Source of the DNA: Aaosphaeria pasadenensis
Lineage: Eukaryota > Ascomycota > Dothideomycetes > Pleosporales
NCBI GenBank assembly: GCA_022813625.1
Contig: JAKLMB010000044.1
Span: forward strand, 1-64,000
Direction of reading: 5' to 3'
DNA length: 64,000 nucleotides
Shown here: positions 36,001 through 50,500 of the stretch, in pieces
How positions within the stretch are numbered: the stretch's first letter is position 1
Layout: the number at the start of each line of letters is the position of its first letter
Program-made: the position numbers and the translations under genes
Notes under the pieces: model-generated
Seen by the model: the letters and a program-made list of their open reading frames with translations, nothing else
What the model was told of the DNA's origin: nothing
The model's database searches: none

Positions 36001-37988
36001 ATATTAAGACGTTCGGCTGGACGAGGTGGATCATCTTTTGCCTCTTCTGCGCTCTCTACGGCTTCGGTACCGCCTTTCCCAACGTTTGGGTCAAGTGGTG
36101 GGCAACCCATAATCAAGCACACCCCAACGACAAGATCGGCTACTACCTGGGCATGTACGCTTTCCTTGCTATTCTCGGACTCGCCGCCCTCGTTGTAGCC
36201 TGCTGGACGCTCATCATGACCATGGCTCCTCAAGCCGGTCGCCAGCTTCACCAACGTTTGCTTCAAACCGTCCTTACTGCGCCGATGTCTTTCTTCATCG
36301 GTACCGATACCGGTATCACCACGAACCGTTTCAGTCAAGATCTCGAGCTCATTGACATGGAGCTTCCGGTTGCTCTCATCCGTACTGCCATGATGTTCTT
36401 CGTGCTCATCGCACAGCTGCTTGTCATTTTGGCCTCCGCTAAATGGGTCGGTATCGCCATGCCAGCCACAGTTGTACTTGTCTACTTCCTCCAAGTGTAC
36501 TACCTTCGAACCTCCCGCCGCCTTCGTATCCTAGATATTGAGACAAAGGCATACCTAGGAACCCAGTTCATGGAACTTTTGAGCGGCATCGCCACGATTC
36601 GTTCTTTCAAATGGGAGTTCCATCACCTCAACAATTTCCTCGACATGTTGAAGAAGGCTCAGCGTCCGTTCTACCTCATGTACTGCTGCCAGCGTTGGCT
36701 CAACATGGTCTTGGATCTTGTTGTTGGTTCTTTGGCTATTCTGCTCGTTACCATTGCAATCCAGACCAAGGAAACCGTCGATCCTGGTATGACTGGTCTT
36801 GCTTTGACCAACTTGGTTGGTTTCAGTCAGATGTTGAAGCAACTCATCACCAATTGGACTCTGCTCGAAACCTCTATGGGAGCTTTGGCGCGTATTCGAA
36901 GCTTCACTGGATCGGTCGAGTCTGAGAATCTTCCTGGGGAGGATCAAGTCGCACCCGAGCATTGGCCCAAGTTCGGCGGCATTGAGTTCCGCAATGTCAT
37001 TGCCACCCATAAGAAAGCTAAGAAGGCCACGCTCAACGACCTCAATTTCGCCATTCCTCCAGGTACCAAGCTTGCCCTCGTCGGCCGTTCTGGCAGTGGA
37101 AAGAGTTCTCTCATTGCTGCACTCCTCCGGCTCATGGATATCCAAAGCGGTAGCATCGTCATTGATGGCATCGACATCGCCACGCTTCCTCGTGAAGTTG
37201 TTCGAAGTCGCCTGATTGCCCTCCCTCAGGATCCATACATTCTTGCTGGCTCCGTCCGAGAGAACGTTGATCCCCTACGATGTGTCTCCGACGAAGATAT
37301 CTCTGCCGCGCTCCGAAAGGTCCAGCTCGACCATCTTCTCGACCAGCCTACCATTGGCCTTGATGCTCGTCTGACGATGGACATGCTTTCGCACGGTCAA
37401 TGCCAACTTCTCTGCCTCGCCCGCGCCATGATCCGCAAGGGTTCTATCCTCATTCTCGACGAAGCCACTGCATCCGTCGATGTTCACACCGACGCGCTCA
37501 TGCAGCAAATCATCCGCACTGAGTTCAAGCACCACACTATTATCGCCGCAGCTCATCGTCTGGATACCATCATCGACTTCGATGCCGTTATTGTCATGGA
37601 TGCAGGCCGCATTGCTGAGTCTGACAACCCTGAGAATCTACTCGCCAAAGAGAGCGGCTTCAAGGAGCTCTACCAGATCCAGAAGGGTGACGTCAAGCCC
37701 TGGACTGAGACGACGCTCACAGCGCTCAACGACACCAGCGATCGCATCTCCCTGGTTAGCTACAAGACCAGCGCAACAGGATGGGAGACCGTTCGAACAA
37801 TGGGAGGCGGTGTAAACGCGGGAGTAGCTGGCGCGCTCGCCGCTGCCGCTGATTCCTTCAGCAGTAGTAGGCGAGACGGACGCGACTTCCTGGATGACCT
37901 TGGTCCAGCACCATCATACAGCGCGTCAGAATACTCAACCGACTCCAGAACAGACGAAAAGGGTGGATCGAGAAGCGGGTGGGTTTGA
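33092..37988 (+). CDS. ABCC-type full ABC transporter (MRP/YCF1-like)
   Basis: Exons 33092-33310, 33370-33898 and 33949-37988 (introns of 59 and 50 bp) give 1595 residues. About five hydrophobic helices form an N-terminal TMD0 in the first 190 residues, followed by TMD1-NBD1-TMD2-NBD2, the layout of the ABCC family. NBD1 has Walker A GPVSSGKST near residue 693, signature LSGGQQQR near 783 and Walker B ending IDDV, with Asp where the catalytic Glu is expected, as is usual for the degenerate first site of ABCC proteins. NBD2 has GRSGSGKSS near 1293, the variant signature LSHGQ near 1396 and an intact LDEATASVD. The chosen start (33092) is the ATG closest to the TMD0; an in-frame ATG lies upstream at 32969. 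The likely role is efflux or vacuolar sequestration of the cluster product; substrate is not shown by sequence. Confidence 0.93.
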
Positions 37989-40900
37989 GCATGCTCATCC
38001 TGAACTCTTCACCACTTCGTCCCCTCCTTAACATGTCCATCCCTACGTTGCATTGATCGGAGTTCGGCCTCTCTCCTTTGTCTACTCTCTCACATATCCT
38101 CGATTTTCTCTGTCCATATCCGCTCCCTCCCATGTACCACCTCAACACTTTTACTTTTCAACGTATGTATATACTTTTTACGTGTTTACGACAGCGCCAT
38201 TGCGATCGGACACATCCTTTTCATATTTCTTTCATTTTTTTCGCTCATGTATATATCTATCTCCTTTTTGATTCCCATACCCTAGAGATGTTTCCGTTGT
38301 ACACGATCATTTTGTCGCGGATGGATAGTGCGGCGTCGGTGTTTCACAAGTGTAATTATATAGCTGCTACAGATAGAAAAGAAACTGAGAAAGATTGAAC
38401 ATTTTATATATACAGCTTTATTCAAGAAAAATGTGACTGTTGATGATTTGTTGTACATTTCGGATTCAACATAGGAGTATTCAAGAATAAGTATTTTCTG
38501 CAATGATACTGTACCAGACATTATAGAATAGATACACGTCGTGTTCTGATCACGAAGAATTTAGAGAAACAGTATCCTAACTAGTTGAATATTCCCAGTA
38601 TATCGCAACACATATTTTATTCTTTTTAAGTTACAAAGTATGTAACAAAGTATCTCAATTATTTCATACAAATTCCATACAAGCATAAATCTTCATGTTG
38701 GGCGAATCCTATCAAGTCAACTGCATCCATCCATCTGCGCCTTCGCGGTGCGCGAGATCACATTCGCTCAAAACAGGCAGCCAAAACAGCCAGGGACGAA
38801 AACAACAACAGGCACCACACCGCTCGAACGCGAAAATCTTTCCAATTTCGAGCATCACCGTCACCTCCAATAATCAGTCAATTAATCTACGTGGCATAAC
38901 AAACCATCACATCAACCTTCGTCCCTTAGAATCCTCACGCGACAAAGGTCCTCCGCGTGTCATTGTTGCCACATCGTTAGCATCCCAGATCGACATCGCG
39001 TTGACAACACTCGGGAAAAATACACAACGGCATGAAACACATGGACCACGGGATCGACGCGCGCTGCCGAAGGTTAGGAGGAAAAAATCGTCCTCCATCC
39101 TCCGGAGCTTAATTTTACTATGTGCAGTTCGGCAGTGTGAAGCTCTGCGGCAGCGGTGGGTAACTACCTAGCGTATACGAACGGCAACGTTGGCAACGCG
39201 CAAGCGGGTCCCTCGTCGTAGTTGGTTATGCCGTGTCTTGCCACGAGGTATTCGTTTTCGCGGGTTTAGTAGTTGGTGGAGTCTAGAGACAGCAAAATTA
39301 TCCGAACATTACAATGCGAATGCGCAAGAGGGGTGAGTGTTGAAATGGAGATGTACATGTGCAGGTTCATGTCCCGAGACATGTTTGCCTACTGCTGTTC
39401 CTATGGAGTTGTAGATCTTGACTTGCATGCGTGCGAGCAAGCAGAGTAAGAAAATACCTCTCGTGGTAAGTCGCTCGCAGGACGATTACAACTATGTATG
39501 TAGATGTGCGGCCCAGTTTGTGACCAGAATCCTTCTCAGTCTTCCTTGTGTCTCGGGGGTAGTAAGGGTAGCTAACAGCTCAATTGATCACATTGTGATA
39601 ATTTTCGAGGCTACAGCCAATTGACAAGTGACGACATTCTTTCTCGTCCTCTTCTACGAGTAAGATACCAGCCGCACGCCACTGTGCGTCGTGAAACCGA
39701 AGAATACAGTGAAACATGTTTGGGATGAACCAACGAATCGGACTTCGGGGACCTACACGGCACTGTGCTGTATGCTGAAGAAACAGGGAGAGGATCATCG
39801 AAATCGGTTAGCGAAAAAAGAGTGTCACGAAAGAAAACAATTCTCCGCTTACGTTACGTTACACATGAACAGACACCGTATTTTTCTTTCTGACCCGTGC
39901 ACCCATGGACTTGGTTGAGGGACGACGGGGACAGCGGAGGAGGAGGCAACCCCAGGCGGGAGAAAAGGAAATACGAGCGGGGCGGAACTTGGAACGTCCT
40001 GGGATCTTCCCGAGTGGAAATTAAACTCACCACGTAAGCTCATCGCTGAGTGGGGATTTCGCAAGGCTTGTAGCTTGACCATTTGCTTGGGGCGTACGGT
40101 CGGAGTAGGTGGTCGACTGGCCGGTTTATCCTCTGAGTCGTGGCGGGGCGTGAGATATGTGTACACTATGCGACGCGATAGGATTGGAAGTGGTTTAAAC
40201 TGCTACTAACTATGCGATAGCTTTCGCCCTTTCTCGTCATTGAAAATGAAAGCGTCGTTAGACTAGGATGAATTGCTGGGCTGTGTCAACTTGAGATTGG
40301 ATGGAGGGAAAGTTAGGGGCCTATGTTTAGAATAACCGTTATCTGCCTGTCTGCCTGCGAATGGAGCTGAAATCCCTCAATCGAGGGATTATTGACTACC
40401 TAACTAATTACTTCGTCTTTTGCGATAATCAACTTATTTACCAGGGTCTGTATACGCCTCATGAGAATGCCATTCAATCACGGCTTCTCGCGCGGGACCA
40501 TGGCAAAGTTCTGACCGTCACCCACCGATCTGCATAAGAACCTTTTCCCACGGGCAATGATGGCGCATAAGCAACGTGGGGAAGAAGTGCTGTGCCTTTG
40601 TTGGACCTGCGGGGCGTCTTTGCAATGTTGGCACCTTCGCGCGAGTTGGGTAGCGTTGAGGCTCGCGCGCTGCGGGTGGTTGAATAACTTGTCGCGCGAG
40701 CTGACTGTGTCGTGCGATGGCCCGGTCACGCTGGGAAATTGGCGGCATGGGGGCGATACCGTTCACGTCTGGGAAGGAAGATTTGCATACAATGTATACA
40801 TTGAGAGTGTAAGAAGGACTGCGTGATTTAAGTGAATGGTGATGTTGATGTTTGGTGGTGTAGAGTCGAGTTCTCGCGGCTCTATTGGTTGGTGGGTGTG

Positions 40901-41516
40901 CGGGGTGTGGTTATTGTTTAGAATCTTCCATGTTAGAATGGTGGACTTCGACATAGAGAATAGCAAGTCTGATTGTCAAAGGCAAAATGAATGAGAATAT
41001 CATGAAGTACAATTTTCCATATATTCTTCGTGTCATATGGTCAACAAATTTTATATGTGTAAAAGTAATTATACCAATAATCGCAATGTTAACTAACGGT
41101 TTTGCATGCAAACATCACCAAGAGTTCAATCAAAAGGATTGTTAAATAAAAAAGTACTTGTATTCGTAGCACTATCCAAACAACTATCTTCTAGGTATCT
41201 TCTGGTTTTTCATCCAACTTATCCGACCACAAAAAAGTAAAATCCATGACGGCGTTGAAAGATTATGCAAGAAAAGAAATGGTGGAAATAGGTAAAAGGT
41301 GGTGGGGTTCGGGGACAGAAGGAGGTTAGGGTGATACACAAAGGAAACAATTGTGGTGATCATAGTATAATTAGGGAGGATGTGAGAATTGTCGTGTATT
41401 AATTCCTCCAGATTCGTCTCATCTTGTGGAGTTCTCGTCGCGGCTGGCGCTCGACTGTCAAAGCCGCTGCGCGAAGCGATGGACGTCCGTTGCGACTGTC
41501 GCACACTACATGTCAT
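37989..41516. other. 3.5-kb intergenic stretch, no gene seen
   Basis: The left end holds the AT-rich 3' flank of the ABC transporter. The largest open frames (for example 158 codons at 38695-39171) have skewed composition, overlap others and show no domain, splice pattern or motif, so I do not call them. The right end is the 3' flank of the RTA1-like gene. No tRNA, repeat array or regulatory site stands out. Confidence 0.5.
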
Positions 41517-42615
41517 TTAGACACGTCCATAGGAGTCATCGGCCTTCCAGTCACCAGCGCCATCAGCAAGAGGGAAGTCCTCCTTAGCAGAGCGAACGCC
41601 GTTGCCAGCAGAAGTCCAGAGGTTTCCGAACACGCGGCCGGGATGGAAAACAGTCATGCAAGCGACGGCAATGATGATCATGGGACCCTCGAAGATCATG
41701 AAGGTAGCCTCGTCGTTGGCCAGGTGGCCAGAGAAGCCCTCCCAGAGCTCGGCAACACGATAGACGCATCGGACGAAGATGGTGACGGAGGCGACGAACA
41801 AGCTCCACTGGAAAAGGCTGAAAGTCCTGGTGGAGCGAAGGGCCTCGTAGAGAGGGGGCTGAGAGCGGGAAAGAGTGCCGGCGAGCCTTGCGCGGCGGAC
41901 GCGGAGGACAAAGTCGAGCCAGATGGCGAAGAAAAGAGCCATGGTGACGACCTGGGAGATGAGACCTCCGATCATGATGTTGGTACCTTGCTTAGAGCCC
42001 TTGGAGTCCTTAGCAGTTGCGGCAATACCTCCACCAAGGGCCTGGAGGACCAAAGCCAGAAGATCGGCACCGACGAAGACCCAGGTGTACATCTTGGGCT
42101 TCATGCGGGAGTTCTCAGAGCCAACGACAGTGATGACGCGGCTCAGGCAGAGGTAGATACCAGCAGTGATAAGAGCGGGCGAAATGGTAAGGCAGATCAG
42201 GTTGCTGATTGCTAGTCAGTAGGAGATTCTTGCTGTCAGTGACATGTTCCAGAACTTACACTAGGAAGTTGTTCATGATCCAAGGATTGCCGTGAAGCAA
42301 GATTCTGCCAACATATCCGATTGCCTCGCCAAAGATACCAAGGCAGAGACAAGACATGTACTTCCAGGTCTTGTTCCTGATTCCGTACCAAAGTTGACCA
42401 CCCAACAACGCGAGGAAGATGAGGAGGTAGATCAAGTTACCGACCATGGTGGGTCGATAGAAAATAGTGGCCCATTCCATAGGACATCCTTTGTCGAAGG
42501 TACAAAACTTCCTGGCCCGTCCGATATACTGAGGGTCGGTAGAGTTGAGGTCGAGGTTGTCAGGGTCGATGACATATTCCTGCGCACGAGCGAGGATCCT
42601 GAGTACGGCAGACAT
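41517..42615 (-). CDS. RTA1-like seven-helix membrane protein, copy 1
   Basis: Exons 42615-42260 and 42204-41517, joined over a 55-bp GT-AG intron, give 347 residues. Seven hydrophobic helices are visible, and the family words GEAIGYVGR, LTISPALITAGIYLCL and YTWVFVGADLLALVLQALGGG are present; the splice restores the segment NFLVNLICLTISPA. RTA1 proteins are fungal plasma-membrane proteins linked to lipid translocation and resistance to sterol analogues and sphingoid bases (yeast Rta1, Rsb1). It is transcribed divergently from the NRPS over 1.9 kb, so it is placed to be co-induced with it. The inferred role is export of, or tolerance to, a lipidic peptide. It is the most distinct of the three copies in the window and has a longer hydrophilic N-terminus. 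Confidence 0.92.
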
Positions 42616-44512
42616 TGTGTTAGGAAGATCGAGTGAACAGACGATGGGGGTGCTGAGGCGTCGAGAGAACGGATTGTGTGAAGAGTGGAGAGGTTGAAAC
42701 CCAGATAGGAATCTCTATATGTCTCGCTAGGAGGCAGTCTGATTGAGAGTTGTAGAGAGCTCGGAATGTCTTGGAATGCACAGGTCTGATGAGATTATAG
42801 TCAGGGCAGAAGAGCTGGACCTTATAGAGGATTGTCAACGGGCGTCCAAGCCCTTGACTGAGTTGATGTACCTGATTCACAGGGGCACGGGGCTCAGGTA
42901 TCACGGACATATTGGCGTGTTGCAGGCTGCCGTGGCCTAGCTGTACGTAGGAGCGATGGGATCCTGGGGATGAATCCCATCTGCTGGTACCAGGTCAATA
43001 GCACAGGGCGTAGTTTCATTAGCATCCACAAAGTGTTTGTTTGCCATGGTGGAGTAATAGATCTGTCCGTGATAGTGCCCAATTTGGTTTCATGATCGCC
43101 AGCCATAGTAGTAAGGGCGTGCAGTGTACGTGTGCAACAACAGTCCGTCCTCCGAACGCCGTGAGACGGCGTGGCTCCGTGGTGAGGTCTGATCTGTGGT
43201 CGCGGTCCAATGAGATTGGCCCGTACTATTTCCCTAGGGGTGTGACTGCAGCGTCGGTAAGTATAAACTGGAGGACGAAGCCATGTTGATTGTGAGATCT
43301 CTCTGGGGGCAAAGCTTAGAACCGCGCGGTTGGTAACATCGGAGCAAAAGGTGAGGAGACAGCCAAGGGCGCAGTCAAGAGGCGCAGAACAAGAGTATGC
43401 AGAGGGACAGACGACGATCTTCAGGACGATTGAGGCGACAGGGGTACGCGATGTGCCTTGTGTGTGATGATTCCGCTATTGCCAAGTTGCTGAGGGCGGA
43501 GCGACGTACTACTTCCCAGTGCGGTAAATTCTAATTTTGGCACCCACGTGCTTGTTTGTTACGGTAAGTTATATGCTGACAGATGGTAAGGTAAAATACT
43601 TTGAGACGTCATCCTCAACTCGGCCATAGCCCGGGCTTGGCTGTCCTCGCGTTAACTATTTTCCCCAGTCAGCACCAACAGGCGCTCTGTCCCTGCTCAT
43701 CCACTCCACTCAACATCCAGTTTCATCCCGATTTGTTTGCACGTCTGCTTCAGAAGTCATCGGGAACCAACAACATTTTGCTCAAAGGGGTAACGCGAGA
43801 ATTAAGCTCTCACCAGCCTCATGTATGGTCCAATCAGACACTCTCGTGTCTCCAACGGTGCATCATCACGCTCTGACGCGATGATCTTCATGGCTATTGC
43901 TCCTAGGGGTCCCCGGGAACGTTGAATCTGAAGCTTCCCGAGCTGGAAAGGCCACGATGGAGCGCTGATTTGAGTGGTCAATTGGTCCCCGCCTTTGAGC
44001 TCCCGGCTTACTAGCCACTCAGATCGGGCTATGGCAGTAAACACTTCTATTTCCGATCTGCACCGTGATGCAGACGCAGGTACAGGTATAGTATTGGGCT
44101 GGGGAACTTCATCCAAGTCACCTTCTTCTACTCTCTTCACTCCAGTGTGCAATCACTTTCGTCCAAGAGTGCCTTCTAGCAAGCGTCGCGCTATCAATTC
44201 CAACCACAGTCCTACTTCCCATCCTACCTCAATCGTTATAGAATACCCAAACCAATAGACTCCATTGCGACCGAGCATTCATACTCAGCTACTTGCGCCC
44301 ACTCTTAACTCCTTATATCAATTTACATCAAACACACAACTAGATAAACATCTAGACACAGTCCAACCGATCTCAAGTTAGATTCCAATTAACCTTTCAA
44401 TTTCTCTGCACATATTATTTGATGTGAGTCTCCCTAGTATCTTTAAGTAAAAAAGGTGCTGACTCCGGCAAGACCCCTTCTCATATTTGTATATATAACT
44501 CATATCTTCAAC
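42616..44512. promoter_or_regulatory. Divergent region between RTA1-like copy 1 and NRPS
   Basis: About 1.9 kb without a supportable gene. CACGTG is at 43545-43550 and is followed by CT. A TATATATAA run lies about 20 bp upstream of the NRPS ATG, and CCAAT-type words occur near 44388. The region presumably carries both promoters. Confidence 0.45.
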
Positions 44513-47500
44513 ATGGGCTCCGTTGCACAATCTACTGATGCTGTCTGGCTCTGGAACGAGAATGTCCCCACTTTCATTGAAGACACAGTCGCAAACCTAG
44601 TTCAGAAGCAGGTGGAGATACGACCCGATGCACTCGCTGTTGATGCGCACGATGGAACTTGGACATATGCCCAACTTGAAGAGGCGTCTAATCGCGTTGC
44701 CCACTATCTCGCTGGGAAAGGCGTGGGACCGGAAGATGTTGTTCCCCTGTGCTTTGAGAAATCGCGATGGGCAATTGTTGGTATTCTGGCAGTCTTGAAA
44801 GCTGGAGCCGCCTTTGTTTTCCTGGACCCATCACACCCCGTCGATCGAAGGCAGTATATCACATCGGAGGTCGAGGCTAAAGTTATAATATGCTCTCCCG
44901 CACAAGCTTGCCTTTACGGAACCGATTTTCCACCCACATTCGCCCTTTGCCAGGAAAACCTTGCATCCCTACCAGCACAATCCGCCGCACCAACGAGCGG
45001 TGCCGTACCGACCAATCTCCTCTACATCATCTTCACATCAGGCAGTACCGGAAAGCCGAAGGGCTGTTTGATTGAGAATAGGGCTTTCTTGAGCGGCTCG
45101 TTGCGACATGCAGAGCGCGCTGACATCGACCACACGACTCGCATCCTTCAGCTGGCATCCTACACTTTTGATGTTAGTATGCTCGAAATCTTGACCGCTT
45201 TGGTACACGGTGCCTGTATTTGCACCCCTGACATGGCTCTTATGGCGAACGGCCCCGCCTACATTGTAAACGAATACAAAATTACCTGGACGTTCATGAC
45301 ACCTTCGCTGGTTAAGCTCATGGCGCCCGATATGGTGCCAACTCTCAAGACATTGGCCTTGGGAGGCGAGCCGCTAGCTAAGGTGGATATCGAGACCTGG
45401 GCTGACCATGTTCGACTCATCAACGGCTACGGGCCTAGTGAGGCCTCTGTTGCCGCAACGGCCAACACAGAAGTGACCCGCGACACCGATCCCGCAAACA
45501 TTGGATACCCGGTTGGAGGTATTTGCTGGATTGTGGATGCCGAGGACCACGATGTCCTGCTCCCTCCCGGTGAAGTTGGCGAACTTGTGATTGAGGGGCC
45601 GATTTTGGCTCGTGGCTACATGAAGAACAAGGAGAAGACCGATGAGGTTTTCATTGAGCGCCCTGCTTGGGGACCCACTACTAAGACAGGAGAGAACAGG
45701 AGGTTTTACAAGACTGGCGATCTTGCCAAGTTCTTGCCAGATGGATCGATCTACTTTATCGGACGAAAGGACACCCAGGTGAAACTGCGAGGACTTCGTA
45801 TTGAATTGGGCGAGATCGAGCACAATATCGGCACCCACACGCAAGTCCGTCACCAAGTTGTTATTCTTCCAAAGAAGGGTCTTTTCGCGAACCGCCTTGT
45901 TGCACTGGTTTCCCTTAAGGATTACTTGATCGAGACCACTGAAGCTGTTGAAGCAACCGCATATGTTCACGAGGAAATGCACAGCGAGACAGTTCAGCAA
46001 CATCTCCAGTCTATCCGCGACGGACTGGCTTCCAAGGTCCCCGAATACATGGTCCCCGAAACCTGGATCGTTCTCGAACGCTTCCCCCTTCTACTCTCCG
46101 GCAAGCTAAATCGATCCCTCGTCAGCAGCTGGATTGCTGAGGCTGATAACAGCCTTTACCGTCAGGTGGTCGGTATCGATTTCGAAGAAGTTGGCGATGA
46201 AGAAAATGCCGATAGTACCGAGGAGGAGCTTCGATCGATTATTTCCGCCGTTCTCAACCTTCCTCTCGCCAATGTCAGCCTACAAAAGTCTTTTCTCAGC
46301 CTGGGGGGCGACTCCATTACGGCTATGCAAGTAATGGCCCGCTGCCGTGGCGCCGGGCTCGCTGTTAGTGTCAAGGACATCCTCCGGAGCAAGACTATCA
46401 CTGAGCTCGCCTCTCGTGTTACATCTGCTGGCGAGGCCTCCTATTCGACTGAAGAGAAATTTGATGTTCCTTTCGAACTTTCCCCCGTCCAGCGTATGTA
46501 TTTCGACATCATTCCGGATGAAATTGACGACTCTCGCCAAACTCGGTTCAACCAAAGTTTCTTCCTGAAGGTCGAGCGACCAGTCGCTGGTTCCAACGTC
46601 GCGAACGCGCTTGAACTTGTCGTGACTCAGCACTCTATGCTTCGCGTTCGGTTCGAGCAGAATAACGGCAAATGGATGCAAGTGATCCCCTCCCAGATCA
46701 AGGATACTTTCAGTTTCTCGGTTCGCAACATCGATTCCGCCCAGGACGCCTACCCGATCATGGCCGAGATGCAATGCTCATTGGATACACAACATGGTCC
46801 AATCTTTGCTGTCGTTCTTTTCAACACAGCATCCGAGGGGCAATTTCTCTTCCTAGTCGCTCACCACGTCATGATCGATCTCGTTTCGTGGCGCGTGATT
46901 CTTCGCGACTTGGAGGAGATCTTGACCACTGGATTGCTAACTGCAGCCAAGCCAATTCCCTTCCAGAACTGGCTGGCTCTCCAGGCTGAGCATGCGACTA
47001 AGACCGACGTTTCTAGCGTTCTTCCATACTCCATTCCATCCCCTGACTTCGATTACTGGGAGATGTCCACCAAGCCCAACCGCATGTGCGATACCGAGGA
47101 GACGATCATCAAACTGGACCTTGCTCAGACAAAAGAGCTACTTGAGGGTGCCTGCCACTCCACCTTTAATACTGAGCCTATTGATCTGCTGCTTGCATCC
47201 CTGGTCTACTCGTTCAATCAGACCTTCAGCGATCGCGCTGTTCCTGCTCTTTTCCGTGAGGGACACGGCCGCGAGCCATGGGATGATGATCTCGATATCT
47301 CTGGGACCGTTGGTTGGTTTACCACCATGTACCCATTGTACGTAGAGATGCAGAAGGACTTCGACATGCTGGAGGTTGTCAAGCGTGCCAAAGACGTGCG
47401 ACACAGCGTCCCAGCCAACGGTCGCCCATATTTCGCTTCTCGTTATCTCAATGAGGCTGGTATTGCCAAATTTGGTGACCATGGCCACGTGGAGCTGTCG

Positions 47501-50500
47501 TTCGACTACCTTGGTCTTTACCAACAGATGGAACGCTCCGATGCTCTTTTAACACAGGTTCCAGGATACCAAGCCATCTTCGAGGATGTTGGCAAGGAGA
47601 CCTCCCGTTTCGCACTTGTCGAGATCACGGCCGAAGTCCTCCAAGGCCAGATGCAGTTGCTCTTCGTTCACAACAAGCACATGAAGAACCAGGACTTGAT
47701 CCAGTCTTGGATTAGCAGCACGCAACAGTGCCTCTCTCGTGCTATCGAGCAGCTTCAGACAAGCCAAAAGCAGTTGACACTTGCTGATTTTCCCTTGTTG
47801 AAACTTTCCTACGAGGATCTTAACACCCTCGTCCAGACCAAGCTCCCAGAGATTGGTATCTCTGACGTTACGCGTATCGAGAGTATTTACCCTAGTTCTC
47901 CAATGCAGCATGGTTTGTTGATAAGCCAGGTTCGCGCAGAGAGTCAGGGAGCATATGAATACAATCACACGCTTAAGGTCGAGACTAGGAACTCCTCTGA
48001 TATTCTAGATCTGAAGAATTTGGCATCGGCTTGGGCTCAGGTTGTGCAGCGCCACACATCTCTTCGAACTGTTTTCATTGAGAGTGTAAGCCACGCAGGA
48101 CTTTATGACCAGGTTGTACTCAATTCTATTGATCCAAATGTTCACGTTCGGGAATGTCAGGAGAGTGAGGTAGACGAGATTTTCAACTCGGGCGATAAGC
48201 TAGCGTTCCGTGCTGGTGGTGCTCTGCATCGATTTACCATCTGCCATGTTTCTGCTACTCGGGCCTACTGCAAGCTCGAGATTAACCACGCTATCATTGA
48301 TGGTTCTTCCATTGCGAATATCATGGGAGATTTCATCTCTGCCTATGACGGCCGTATTTCCGATCGCAACGGCTTCATTTTCGAGGATTACATCAAGCAC
48401 GTCCTCGAGCGTCCTGTTAGCATGGCCACCGACTTCTGGAAAGTGTATCTTGCCGACGTTAGCCCCAGCTTCTTCCCTCTCATGGCTCACTGGGAGGATG
48501 CCATAGACCCTGCCCGGAAACTTGAGACCGTCACCATAGATGTTGGCCTCACGCCTACAGATCTCACCAACTTCTGCAACGAGGCCAATGTAACCCTTGT
48601 CAACATCTTCCAATTTGCCTGGGGATTGGTACTGAAGCAGTACATTGGTACCGAGGATGTTTGTTTTGGATACCTTTCATCTGGCCGTGATGCTCCCATC
48701 AACGGCATTGAGGAGGGTGTCGGCGCATTCATCACCATGCTCGTCAGCCGCATGCTATTGGATGACACCGTCACTATGTCTTCTGCTCTTCAGAAGGTTG
48801 CTGATGATCTCACTCGTACCCTCCCTAACCAGCACTGTGGTCTTGCAGAGATCCACCATGCTTTGAAGCTCGGTAGCCAGCCACTCTTCAACACCATCAT
48901 CTCCTTCCACAGGGAGACTGATGCCGAAATGCTTACCGACTCCAGCATCAAGGTTGAGGCTATCAAGGGATACGACCCCACCGAGTATGCTCTTTCCCTC
49001 GATGTTGGCGTTACTGAGACGAAGATCGACGTGACTATGCAATTCTGGACGTCCGACTTCACCTCTGCCCAGGTCCGCAACATTGGCGCTACCCTTGCAG
49101 AGGCGGTCAAGGCAACCATCCAACAATCCGACAAGGCTATTGGTGCTGTCGACCTCGTCAGTCCTGCTCACCTCCAGCAACTCCGTCAAATCACTTCGGT
49201 CTATCCACAGTACGTCAATGAATGCGTGCACCATGCCATCGAAGCTCAGGCCGCTGCGACTCCTGATGCCGAAGCGATCTGTTCATATGAAGGAAGCTGG
49301 ACGTACAAAGAGCTCAATGACCAGGCTACTCGCCTTTCTCATTACCTAGTTTCCCTTGGTGTTGGTCCTGAGGTCATTGTTCCCTATGTCTTCCAGAAGT
49401 CTGCATGGGCAACCGTTTCGATCCTAGCTATTCTGAAGGCTGGTGCGACAGGTGTTGCTTTTGACCCTAGCCACCCGATTGAACGTATTGAAGGCCTCAT
49501 CGAACAGACCGGCTCTACCGTCATCCTAGCCTCAACTCGCAATGTCAGCCTCTTCGACAACACACCCAACCTCAAGAAGGTCATGGAGGTCAGCGCCGAC
49601 TCCATCGCTGCTCTTCCCGAAGTGTCTGGTCCTGCCAACACTACAGTCAAGCCCGAAAATGCTTGCTTCGTTGTATTCACGTCGGGAACAACTGGCAAGC
49701 CCAAGGGTATAATTCTTGAGCACCGAAATATGCGTACTTGTTCTACTTCTATGGGCGAGGTCCTCGGCTTTGGTCCGAACACTCGTGCCCTGCAATTCGC
49801 TGCATACAACTTCGATGTTTCGCTTCAGGATATCCTCACGACTCTGCAGATGGGAGGCACCATCTGCGTCATTTCTGATGAGGAGCGCATGAATGATCTC
49901 GCTGGTGGTATCAACCGTACCAGAGCTACATGGGCCGATCTCACTGCCACCGTCAGCGGGATGCTCAAGCCTTCTGATGTGCCAAGCATGCAGCGACTCA
50001 ACAACGGAGGCGAGCCACTCAACCGCGATGTCGTCGAGACATGGGCCGACCATGTTGAGTTCTACAACCTTTACGGCCCCGCGGAGACCACCGTCAACCA
50101 GACTGCTAGTGTTCGGCTTTCCAAGACTTCTCCTGCCTCGAATATCGGTCCCGCGTACGGAACACACGTCTGGATCACCAACGACCAGGACCACAACCGC
50201 CTTGTTCCCATGGGCTGTGCAGGTGAGATCCTAATTGAAGGTCCTCTGTTGGCTAGAGGATATCTTAAAGAGCCTGAAAAGACGGCTGCTGCTTTCATTG
50301 AGAACCCTGCATGGGTATCCCAATTCCCCGATGCCACCGCCATCCAGCCTCGTCGCTTCTATAAGTCTGGTGATATCGGCTGTCTCAACACTGACGGCAG
50401 CATCACCATCATCGGCCGTCGTGATGCTCAAGTCAAGATCAACGGTCAACGTGTCGAGCTCGATGAGATCATGTATCAGGCCCAGTTGCTCCTGCCCGAA

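Noticed and set aside
38695..39171. 158-codon open frame right of the ABC transporter
   Set aside because: Composition is skewed, it overlaps other frames and no motif, splice site or homologous-looking block is present.
44456..44512. Earlier start of the NRPS frame
   Set aside because: The frame opens with GTG and has no ATG before 44513; the sequence before 44513 is AT-rich and promoter-like, so the ATG at 44513 is used.
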